Shown here: positions 46,701-52,652 of the stretch, one piece after another
Layout of the letters: each line of letters begins with the position of its first letter
Position numbering within the stretch: the first letter of the stretch is position 1
NCBI RefSeq assembly: GCF_028736155.1
Contig: NZ_CP117879.1
Location: 868,001 to 932,000, forward strand
From: Flavobacterium sp. KACC 22763
GTDB lineage: Bacteria > Bacteroidota > Bacteroidia > Flavobacteriales > Flavobacteriaceae
Length of the DNA: 64,000 nt
Direction of reading: 5' to 3'
The notes under the pieces: model-generated
What the model was told of the DNA's origin: nothing
Database searches by the model: none
What the model saw: only the letters and a program-made list of their open reading frames with translations
Translations under genes and position numbers: made by a program

Positions 46701-46892
46701 ATTTTCTTGGCTGAAAAAGCAGAAGGCGAAGCTGAAATGAAAATTTATTCTATGGAAGGAAATGCGGTTTGGAGTAAAACTTACAGTGCAGTTCCATCAA
46801 GTGTAAATGTAAGTCAATTGACTACTGGAGTTTACATTTTAGATTGTACCGTACAAGGTAAAAAGTACACAGCTAAGATTATTAAAAAGTAA
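40755..46892 (+). CDS. Giant T9SS-secreted M4 (thermolysin family) metalloprotease
   Basis: 2,045 aa. Signal peptide to ~26 (FLVCSVGMAQ); FTP/PepSY-type propeptide ~120-300; M4 catalytic domain ~320-640. Zinc ligands and catalytic residues are seen in HEMTH (His456, Glu457, His460), Glu480 in GAMNES, at the exact 20-residue spacing of thermolysin, and His549 in VHQNSG. The long C-terminal part alternates CARDB/Ig-like domains with at least three choice-of-anchor-J or MAM-like jelly rolls (EGFERTPGGWNT, MDFEDASKYKGWRT, LYYSQ... YYYSELISPLYKL). It ends in a type A T9SS sorting domain (FRVFPNPAADNVNIF ... KIIKK). It should be exported and either attached or released as a protein-degrading enzyme. 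Confidence 0.93.
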   Translation: MNQIYSKPRYLFLLLGFLVCSVGMAQSPLPKNKTSNAQTALQSPAANQKMNQVYQKNNDSNANQEDDANILLTQKSINGKPLSQEESDDVNKRLKASQKLFNKSESASTAKNFQTTDSTKVRSFAKSSNLTIRNVFEVKKADFELSNADKMQLRSVSDKHGRSLATYQQTHNAVPVEGAIYKVRDNKNKIEAFGHISKKLPANSNYKVNASAALQSALNTVNAKEYVWQSKKLSSLVHKKISTKPQGELVYVGPNFSSELTEYHLAWKYDVFATNPQSSQTIYVDANTGKVILKIDLSRDLRSSSSPIADGRSAIGKGKARFAGDVTFGTTQYADGYRLEDLVGKYKVPMYTLNMNHAEHASDEVLTEYIDEDNNWNDLYNNDHDEAAIDIHWGIQKTLNYYEEKFDRNSVDDKGMTIFALAHLGTNVQNASWTGGWAQFGDGDKQPFVSLGITGHEMTHAVTQFSAGLIYQGESGAMNESFSDIFGISIELYAAKDSKRDIWLLGDELYSHGSLRSMANPKAAGQPDTYGGEFWTNPANTSYDNGGVHQNSGITNYWYYLLVEGGEGVNDLNNSYSVKPIGLAKAEKIAYLTLTEYLSPSSNFSDMRQASLMAVEDLYGLGSEEFKQVTNAWYAIGVGTAYSDRQITIVSVENPSTSCGPLKGDEPFYITLRNTGTTIIKADGGLNFKLRAMASALGKLITFYTNDGNVPFTKDLGIGEETTVAIKSKIPYQVNATSYVEVKVDLDPIVDFGVKEGYSFVTGIFVGTAQKDFDIKATALDLPMYTGDLLTTSYTPAITIFNLGCQDIPAGTVLKVGYANTKAGSTTIWKDVTLQTAFKANSEMKITFDTAVDLSAAGLHTYEAYVTYDKDPITTNNSIINAAYSNVITQFPYTEGFERTPGGWNTKALSGNQKFVFQNYPASFRTVKSQYMWGMVDFKGTDRMGLNSDFVLESPIFDFTNVVSPYVEFDLYYLLHRTYDGLIVEYSEDKGKSWKKINTVNYPEIEHNNDLFDGAWFTGVNNSLKKDPYQIRLNELAGKKAAIRFHVKSDDYYDGFLGGFIDNILVSDAPYDLEVVSAKLDAGKCDINNNNAAVVAKVTNNFATASQEVNITTKVLDAAKVEVFSKIEKTTLNFARFKDTINYSIPNINLKNVGEHTISVSVFPVDMAKDLKQGNNAVTLTYDNWNNEDMKVSVLPYKMDFEDASKYKGWRTSENKGSAGWKHGVRADLGSPGWFIADHTKFMASNDDKCNCDASNDMLVSPVFDLTNYKEAHLSFDGFGDPQQWSDGYVKVSTDGGTTWKEVFKMPYYGAWFGYNVDLSAYAGNSCVQVAFQQNDNGFFANGFAVDNIEITPTKSNFQLSNLVVGETVYEDVPTHEFYINARNVAYKTLEKVTFKYQILQNGNAIGEPVSLERTKTIRQGETLVYKIDGLPKLAAGNYEIKVQATADGEVNTNVKSLTASFQVAEKALELSEENFSSLTQGSIFGSKGFISNQSDENYPWRAVTTPDNINLTLPLKNRTGDAGGKLLYSQLEGYYYYSELISPLYKLSESTTALEFYYAMQSNVNDALIVDIKPVGGEWTEAWRATNQGTYVDTEWQKAALNITKYAGKSVLFRFRHAKSDGYSYMVLDDLKIMSEPVLDVSVQILSPKDICGNSEVKVRLTNEGQVAIKENSIQLDLEYVNTSEKISEAIASGIPVGESIEYTFIKQPKLDDSGDSHVFAINAKMENDAIEQNNNIKNYVYQGVPSDFKMFDTSVIHAYAGKSVYLDAERNLVARELEATSYKWSSGESTNSINVDKAGDYSVTATLENGCTLTEKVTVVFDTFESNLPSGDVCGPEVVLNPGNYAAYEWFDGSTDPTFTTTESGEYYVTVYNEHGLGKIFTTTINVLENTVPEIQALEGNKITASADAEGYQWYLNGRLLPNANEKTVATIWEGSYSLQVTNAHGCTSMSAPIESKGLLIGKLTNSFRVFPNPAADNVNIFLAEKAEGEAEMKIYSMEGNAVWSKTYSAVPSSVNVSQLTTGVYILDCTVQGKKYTAKIIKK

Positions 46893-46912
46893 CAAATTTA
46901 CAGATAGAAACG

Positions 46913-46940
46913 GCAGTTCTCATGTAGAACTGCTCTTCTT
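46913..46940 (+). terminator. Weak hairpin after the protease
   Basis: An 8-bp perfect stem GCAGTTCT / AGAACTGC with a 5-nt loop, followed by TCTTCTT. The poor T tract suggests partial read-through into the next gene, whose ATG is at 46958. Confidence 0.5.
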
Positions 46941-46957
46941 AAAAACAAAAAAATACG

Positions 46958-47605
46958 ATGAAAAAATCAAAGCTAATAATCTGTGCACTGTTAATGTGCG
47001 CAAGTGCAATGGCTCAAACCGAAAAGGTAAAACTGGGCGTAAAAGCAGGTTTAAATATTTCGAGCCTATCATTTGATGAAAACGAATTAGATTCATCTTC
47101 TAAAACAGGATTTACTGCAGGTTTAATGGCAGAAATTCCTTTGGCAAAAAACTTTTCGGTACAACCAGAGTTATTGTATAGCCAGCAGGGAATGAAATTG
47201 TCTTATTCTGATCCAGAAGTGCAAAATTCAAATTACAAAAGCACTATTGCCTTAAACTATTTAAACATTCCTGTAATGTTGAAATATTATGTAGTGAAAG
47301 GTTTAAGCATTCAGGCGGGACCACAAGTCGGAATTTTGCTTAAAGCAAACAACAAATACCAAGACAATTTTTTAGGTTACGATAACCATGAAAAAATGGA
47401 TTTAAAAGATTATTCAAATGGAGTAGATGCTTCTGTAAATTTTGGATTGGGTTATCAGTTTAAAGACAAGTTTTATGCAGATGCAAGATATAATTTGTCT
47501 TATACCAATGTGTTTAAAGATGTAACAGCAAACACCAATTATATTATTAACAGCGATATGAAGAATAAAGTTTTTCAAATAACGATCGGTTATTTTTTTA
47601 AATAG
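46958..47605 (+). CDS. Porin family / PorT-like outer-membrane beta-barrel protein
   Basis: A 215-aa protein with signal peptide MKKSKLIICALLMCASAMAQ and an eight-stranded barrel pattern: VKLGVKAGLNISSLSF, TGFTAGLMAEIPLAKNFSVQPELLYSQQGMKLSY, YLNIPVMLKYYVVKGLSIQAGPQVGILL and a final QITIGYFFK. It belongs to the large PorT/outer-membrane beta-barrel group of Bacteroidota. It lies 65 nt after the protease with only a weak hairpin between, so co-expression is possible. Confidence 0.83.
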   Translation: MKKSKLIICALLMCASAMAQTEKVKLGVKAGLNISSLSFDENELDSSSKTGFTAGLMAEIPLAKNFSVQPELLYSQQGMKLSYSDPEVQNSNYKSTIALNYLNIPVMLKYYVVKGLSIQAGPQVGILLKANNKYQDNFLGYDNHEKMDLKDYSNGVDASVNFGLGYQFKDKFYADARYNLSYTNVFKDVTANTNYIINSDMKNKVFQITIGYFFK

Positions 47606-47631
47606 AGTTAGTAACACCTTCATGACTGTTT

Positions 47632-47662
47632 AAAACCACTCTTTTTTAGGAGTGGTTTTTTT
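47632..47662 (+). terminator. Rho-independent terminator
   Basis: A 10-bp stem AAAACCACTC / GAGTGGTTTT with an 8-nt loop and a run of T, ending the protease and barrel transcript before the B12 locus. Confidence 0.85.
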
Positions 47663-47687
47663 GTTTTTCCAAAAAATCAAATTCTTA

Positions 47688-47719
47688 TTTGCAGACACCA
47701 TACCTGCGTCATATATTTG
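47688..47719 (+). promoter_or_regulatory. Promoter of the cobalamin-controlled operon
   Basis: TTTG at 47688-47691 and TATATTTG at 47712-47719 match the Bacteroidota consensus exactly with a 20-nt spacer. The start is predicted near 47726, immediately before the riboswitch aptamer. Confidence 0.78.
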
Positions 47720-47725
47720 CGCCAG

Positions 47726-47945
47726 ATTTTGGTCTGCTTTTTTCAATCTGAAATAAGCAGTTAAAAGGGAATCAGGTGCAAATCCTGAACAGACCCGCTA
47801 CTGTAAGTTCTACACAAAGTCTTTAAACATATTAATGCCATTGTTCCGCTTTGCGGGATGAGAAGGCCGTTTAAAGATAGAATAAGTCAGGAGACCTGCC
47901 ACGATCACATAGTTTAAAACTTTCGTGGTATGAAGTTGATGACAA
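47726..47945 (+). ncRNA. Cobalamin (AdoCbl) riboswitch
   Basis: The aptamer signatures are present in order: GGGAATCAGGTGCAAATCC (47768-47786), ACAGACCCGCTACTGTAAG around 47789-47807, and the B12 box AAGTCAGGAGACCTGCC at 47884-47900. The leader continues with a separate hairpin CCTGCTAT / ATAGCGGG (47954-47972), about 55 nt before the ATG at 48028, which may belong to the expression platform. High cobalamin should repress the downstream TonB receptor gene. Confidence 0.93.
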
Positions 47946-48027
47946 GAGAATAACCTGCTATTGCATAGCGGGATTACTACTGTTATATAATTACGGCATC
48001 ACGCAAAGTTTATTTAATAAAATCGTG

Positions 48028-50076
48028 ATGTATAATTGTAAAAAAACGCTTTTAGCAGCTTTTATTTTATTGATTCCTTTTTTGCTTCATTCCCAAGCAG
48101 TGACTGACAGTTCGCGGGTTTTGAAAGAAGTTATTCTAAAAGGAAAACCTTATCAGGAAGTGATTCCTGTACAAAGTCTCTCGGGCGTTCTGCTCGAAAA
48201 TCTTTCCAGTCATAATGTTGCCGATGCGCTTCGCTATTTTGCCGGAACTCAAATTAAAGATTATGGCGGAGTCGGCGGACTCAAAACGGTTGATGTTCGA
48301 AATATGGGAACGCATCATGTTGGTGTTTTTTATGACGGAATTCAGCTTGGAAACGCCCAAAACGGCGTAACCGATTTAGGAAAATATTCGCTTGACGACA
48401 TGGAATCGCTTACGATGTACAATGGTCAGAAAAGCGAAATTTTCCAGTCAGCGAAAGACTTTGCATCAGCTTCCACGATTTATTTGCGAACCAAACGTCC
48501 TGTTTTTACAGGCAATAAAAAAACAAATCTACTGGTTCGTTACAAAACAATGTCTGTCAATTATCACGATCCTTCTTTTAGATGGGAGCAAAAGTTGAGT
48601 GATAAAGTGAGTTTAAGCGTAAGTTCTGAATACATCAAATCAAACGGACAGTATAAATTTAGATACAAAAGAAAAAATCAAGACGGAAGCATTGCCTACG
48701 ATACTACAGCTACACGATGGAATAGTGATATAGAAGCCTTCCGATTTGAATCTGGTTTGTATGGAAAAATAAACAAAGGAACTTGGGACGCTAAAGTATA
48801 TTATTATGATTCTGAACGTGGCGCGCCAGGAGCCATTGTAGAAAATAAGTTTAAAGACGGTTTCAGACAATTTGATAAGAATTTTTTCGGACAGTCTTCT
48901 TTAACGAAAGACGTTTCAGAAAAATATAAATTCCAGTTAAAAGGAAAATTTGCCTACGATTACACGCATTACATTGCAAGAGATACTACCAATGTTTTAG
49001 GCGAAACCGTAACTGAGGGTGCACAATCAGATGATAGTTATTACCAGCAAGAAGCCTATTTCTCGGCAGTTAATATGTACAGCATTTTACCCACTTGGGA
49101 TGTTTCGCTGTCAACCGATTTTCAATACAATAAATTAAATGCCACAAGAAGAGGAATCCAAACACAATTCTCTTTTCCACAACGTTATACAGCGGTTGTT
49201 TCTCTCGCAACTTCATACCGATATGAAGGTTTTAAAGTTTTAGGAAATGTACTCGCAACCCGTATTATCGAAGAGGTAAAGTACAACGCCAAAGCTCCTA
49301 ATAAAACCGAATTTACTCCCGCTATATTTTTGGGTTACACACCTTTTAAAAAATACGATTTCAATTTAAGAGCTTTTGCCAAACGTATTTTCAGAATGCC
49401 AACTTTCAATGATTTGTATTATACCATGATTGGTTCGAGCACTTTGAGACCCGAATATATGAATCAGTACGATGTTGGTTTTACATATAATTTCCCCACA
49501 AGAGAAAGCTTTTTCGATAAATTTTCTTTTCAGGCAGATGCTTATTATACCAATACAAAAGACAAAATTGTTGCCGCTCCAACCGGAAATTTATTTCGAT
49601 GGATGATGACCAATATCGGACAGGTGAAAGGAAAAGGAATCGAAACGGTTTTGAATATGGCAACTCATTTTAATAAGCTAAAACTTGATGCGAATTTAAC
49701 GTATACCTATTCTCAAAGCCAAGATTTTACAAAGTTTGTAGGTTTAGAAATGTCTTCTTATGGAGATCAGATTCCGTATACGCCTTGGCATAGCGGATCT
49801 GGAATTTTAAATGCCAACTACGAATCTTGGAACTTCAATTACAGCTTTATTTATGTCGGAAAACGCTACAACGGAAATGTCAATAATATCAAAGTCAATG
49901 AAGTTCAGCCTTGGTACACACACGATTTGGCTGTTCAGAAATCTTTCGCATTCAAAAACTACAGATTAAACGGAACGGTTGAAGTCAATAATGCTTTTAA
50001 TCAGCAATATGAAGTAATCTACAATTATCCGATGCCAGGGCGAACATTCAAATTTATAATCAGTTTTGAGTTATGA
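48028..50076 (+). CDS. btuB: BtuB-like TonB-dependent cobalamin receptor
   Basis: A 682-aa outer-membrane receptor from the ATG at 48028; the GTG at 48025 is one codon upstream. Signal peptide MYNCKKTLLAAFILLIPFLLHSQ. The plug shows VADALRYFAGTQIKDYGGVGGLKTVDVRNMG and VGVFYDGIQLGNAQNG. The barrel ends GRTFKFIISFEL. No N-terminal regulatory CRD is present, unlike the siderophore receptor at 2088. Position directly after a cobalamin riboswitch and ahead of BtuG-like lipoproteins supports B12 or corrinoid uptake. The last 4 nt (ATGA) overlap the next gene, implying translational coupling. Confidence 0.9.
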   Translation: MYNCKKTLLAAFILLIPFLLHSQAVTDSSRVLKEVILKGKPYQEVIPVQSLSGVLLENLSSHNVADALRYFAGTQIKDYGGVGGLKTVDVRNMGTHHVGVFYDGIQLGNAQNGVTDLGKYSLDDMESLTMYNGQKSEIFQSAKDFASASTIYLRTKRPVFTGNKKTNLLVRYKTMSVNYHDPSFRWEQKLSDKVSLSVSSEYIKSNGQYKFRYKRKNQDGSIAYDTTATRWNSDIEAFRFESGLYGKINKGTWDAKVYYYDSERGAPGAIVENKFKDGFRQFDKNFFGQSSLTKDVSEKYKFQLKGKFAYDYTHYIARDTTNVLGETVTEGAQSDDSYYQQEAYFSAVNMYSILPTWDVSLSTDFQYNKLNATRRGIQTQFSFPQRYTAVVSLATSYRYEGFKVLGNVLATRIIEEVKYNAKAPNKTEFTPAIFLGYTPFKKYDFNLRAFAKRIFRMPTFNDLYYTMIGSSTLRPEYMNQYDVGFTYNFPTRESFFDKFSFQADAYYTNTKDKIVAAPTGNLFRWMMTNIGQVKGKGIETVLNMATHFNKLKLDANLTYTYSQSQDFTKFVGLEMSSYGDQIPYTPWHSGSGILNANYESWNFNYSFIYVGKRYNGNVNNIKVNEVQPWYTHDLAVQKSFAFKNYRLNGTVEVNNAFNQQYEVIYNYPMPGRTFKFIISFEL

Positions 50077-51218
50077 AAAAGAGCTTTTTAAAAATACTAT
50101 TCGTTTTTGCCATAACGGTTTTAATGATTTCCTGCCGAGAAGACGAAACGATATTTCTTTCTTCAGATGTGAGCGTTGCTGCGCCAAGAAGTGATGGAAA
50201 TATAGAAGGTTTTTATCTTTTAAACGAAGGAAATATGGGAATGAATCGCGCCAGCCTCGATGTTTTTAATTACAGAACAGGAAATTACACTACAGATGTT
50301 TATTCCGAACGAAATCCTTCGGTTGTAAAAGAATTGGGAGATGTTGGAAACGATATTAAAATCTACGGAAATAAGGTTTATGCAGTCATAAATTGCTCCA
50401 ACAAAGTTGAGGTTTTAGAAAAATGGACCGCAAAACGCATTAAAAAAATAGATATTCCCAATTGCCGTTATGTGGCTTTTTATAAAGACAAAGCGTATGT
50501 GAGTTCGTATTCGGGACCAGTCGCCATTAATCCGAATGCGGAAATCGGTTTTGTAGCTGAAATTGATACTACTTCATTAGAAATAAAAAGAAAAGTAACA
50601 GTTGGTTATCAGCCTGAACAAATGGTTATTCATAACGGAAAATTATATGTGGCCAATTCGGGCGGTTACAGAGTTCCAAATTACGATAGAACCGTTTCGG
50701 TGATTGATCTGGCGACTTTCACAGAAATAAAAAAAATAGATGTGGGCATTAATTTGTACAGTATGCAAATTGACAGTCGCGGCGATATTTATGTGAGTTC
50801 ACGCGGCGATTATTACAACACGCCATCTAATCTTTTTGTGATTGATACGCAGACGGATGAAAAGAAAATGCAATTGGATATTCCTGTTTCTGGAACTTGT
50901 TTGGTTGATGATTTACTGTATTACTACAGTGTTTCTTGGGGTTACCTATCAGGCAGTAATAAAGTGAGTTACGGAATTTTGGACACCAAAACCAAAAAGA
51001 TAATTACCAACCAAATTATCACAGACGGAACCGACAAAAAAATCATGATTCCGTACGGACTTCAAGTTAATCCCGAAACCAAAGAAATCTACATTACCGA
51101 CGCTCAAAATTATGTCGTAACGGGCTACATCTATTGTTTTACGCCAGATGGAAAACTAAAATGGAAAACAACCGCAGGAAATATTCCTGCCCATATTGCT
51201 TTTATAACTAAAAATTAA
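50073..51218 (+). CDS. YncE/DUF5074-type beta-propeller lipoprotein (BtuG-like)
   Basis: A 381-aa lipoprotein: signal MKKSFLKILFVFAITVLMISC with the lipobox LMISC and an acidic +2 region (REDE), as in surface-exposed Bacteroidota lipoproteins. The rest is a seven-bladed propeller (LLNEGNMGMNRASLDVFNY, VGNDIKIYGNKVYAVINCSNKVEVLE, GYQPEQMVIHNGKLYVANSGG, VSVIDLATFTEIKKIDVG). In Bacteroides, the BtuG lipoprotein of this fold caps BtuB and binds cobalamin with very high affinity. The ATGA overlap with the BtuB-like gene supports the same role here, but binding is inferred. Confidence 0.83.
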   Translation: MKKSFLKILFVFAITVLMISCREDETIFLSSDVSVAAPRSDGNIEGFYLLNEGNMGMNRASLDVFNYRTGNYTTDVYSERNPSVVKELGDVGNDIKIYGNKVYAVINCSNKVEVLEKWTAKRIKKIDIPNCRYVAFYKDKAYVSSYSGPVAINPNAEIGFVAEIDTTSLEIKRKVTVGYQPEQMVIHNGKLYVANSGGYRVPNYDRTVSVIDLATFTEIKKIDVGINLYSMQIDSRGDIYVSSRGDYYNTPSNLFVIDTQTDEKKMQLDIPVSGTCLVDDLLYYYSVSWGYLSGSNKVSYGILDTKTKKIITNQIITDGTDKKIMIPYGLQVNPETKEIYITDAQNYVVTGYIYCFTPDGKLKWKTTAGNIPAHIAFITKN

Positions 51219-51258
51219 AAATTAAAAATTAAAAATTAAAAATTAAAAATTAAAAATT
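51210..51258. repeat. Heptanucleotide tandem repeat (AAAAATT)7
   Basis: Seven perfect AAAAATT copies span 51210-51258. They contain the stop codon of the BtuG-like gene (TAA 51216-51218), and the eighth, changed copy (AAAAATG, 51259-51265) supplies the ATG of the next gene. The repeat therefore sets the distance between two operon genes. Confidence 0.92.
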
Positions 51259-51262
51259 AAAA

Positions 51263-52465
51263 ATGTTGGATAGAAACCTTTTTAAAATCGCTTTGTTTTC
51301 AATTCTCTTTTTGGGATTTGCGGCCTGCGATAAAGACAATGATAATGATGAAAATCTGCTCCCTGCAGAAATCCTGAAAGAATCATATACAATTGACCGT
51401 TTTAAAGTCCTGAATATTGCAACAAACCTTCCAAGCACAGCAAAACTGATTTGGAGTGTTAAAGATTCGATTATTTCAGAAAATACAGATTTGGATTTTA
51501 TAAGTCCGTTTCAGAAAAACTATCCGCTGACTTTAAAAGTTGAAATAAATGGAGAAACGAAGATTTATAATTCGTCTATCAATGTCACGAAAGAAACAGC
51601 AACATACAGTAAATATATTTCTAATGTATTTGATTTTCGTCCTGCGGTTGGACAGTTTACAAACGAAATTCCACAATATACAGCAGGAAATACAGAAGCC
51701 AATATGATTTCTGCAGCAAAAAAAGCAATTGTAGGTTCCAATACCACAATGATTTCGCTTGGCGGTTTTGGCGGTTATGTGGTTTTTGGTTTTGATCACA
51801 CGATTCCAAATATGGACGGACGAGATTTTAAGGTTTTAGGAAATGCTTTTTGGGGAAATGAAGCCAACGAAGCGCGTGCAGGATCTTGCGAACCCGGAAT
51901 TATTATGGTCGCTTATGACAAGAATAAAAACGGAAAACCAGACGAAGACGAATGGTACGAAATAGCTGGAAGCGAATGCTTTAAAAACACGACTACAAAA
52001 AACTATTCTATTACTTATTTCAAACCAGATCCAAACAAATTGACAGTTGCAGGAAATGAATTTTGGCAGGTTAATACCGAATATATCAAATGGCAGGATA
52101 ATGCTGGAAATTCAGGTTATAAATCACAAAATGTGTTTCATGAACAAAATTATTATCCACTTTGGATTGCCGATGCTTCGTATACTTTAAAAGGAACACG
52201 AATAGCCGATAATTTCTACGATCAAAGCGGTGAAGGCTCATATTGGGTTGGCAAATCGTTCGAATTTGGCTATGCCGATAATGCCCCAAATAATGACGAA
52301 GCTTCGAATATTGATATTTCTTGGGCAGTTGATAAAAACGGAAAATACGTAAAACTTCCCGGAATAGATTTCGTAAAAATATACACCGCAATCAATCAGG
52401 AAGCGGGCTGGCTTGGAGAAGTTTCAACAGAAGTTTCAGGCGCTTACGATTTACATCTTAACTAA
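51263..52465 (+). CDS. Surface lipoprotein of the cobalamin locus, PKD-like N-terminus
   Basis: A 400-aa lipoprotein: MLDRNLFKIALFSILFLGFAAC followed by DKDNDNDEN, an acidic export-type region. Residues ~35-110 are a short Ig/PKD-like domain. The main domain (~115-400) has VFDFRPAVGQF, SLGGFGGYVVFGFDHTIPN, DFKVLGNAFWG, CEPGIIMVAYDKNKNGKPDEDEWYEIAGSE and a C-terminal jelly-roll-like part. It resembles uncharacterised cell-surface proteins found next to B12 receptors in Bacteroidota. The DKNKNGKPDEDEW loop looks like a calcium site. A cobalamin-binding or surface-docking role is inferred from position only. Confidence 0.75.
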   Translation: MLDRNLFKIALFSILFLGFAACDKDNDNDENLLPAEILKESYTIDRFKVLNIATNLPSTAKLIWSVKDSIISENTDLDFISPFQKNYPLTLKVEINGETKIYNSSINVTKETATYSKYISNVFDFRPAVGQFTNEIPQYTAGNTEANMISAAKKAIVGSNTTMISLGGFGGYVVFGFDHTIPNMDGRDFKVLGNAFWGNEANEARAGSCEPGIIMVAYDKNKNGKPDEDEWYEIAGSECFKNTTTKNYSITYFKPDPNKLTVAGNEFWQVNTEYIKWQDNAGNSGYKSQNVFHEQNYYPLWIADASYTLKGTRIADNFYDQSGEGSYWVGKSFEFGYADNAPNNDEASNIDISWAVDKNGKYVKLPGIDFVKIYTAINQEAGWLGEVSTEVSGAYDLHLN

Positions 52466-52479
52466 CACAATAAAATTTT

Positions 52480-52612
52480 AACACATAGAGACATAGATTG
52501 TAGGAGCTTAGAAAGACGTTTCACTTGGTTTAAAAACACATAGCTATGTGTTAGAAACTAGTTTCTTTCACTATTCTTTTCAATAATTTAAAATCTATGA
52601 CTCTATGTGTTA
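52480..52612. repeat. Dispersed ACACATAG repeat, third copy
   Basis: It begins AACACATAGAGACATAGATT, contains GACGTTTCACTT, a central AACACATAGCTATGTGTT palindrome, and ends AATCTATGACTCTATGTGTT. It separates the two last genes of the B12 locus and could attenuate or process the transcript. Confidence 0.78.
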
Positions 52613-52652
52613 GAAAATAATTACAAACACAACATTTTAAAACCAATACATT

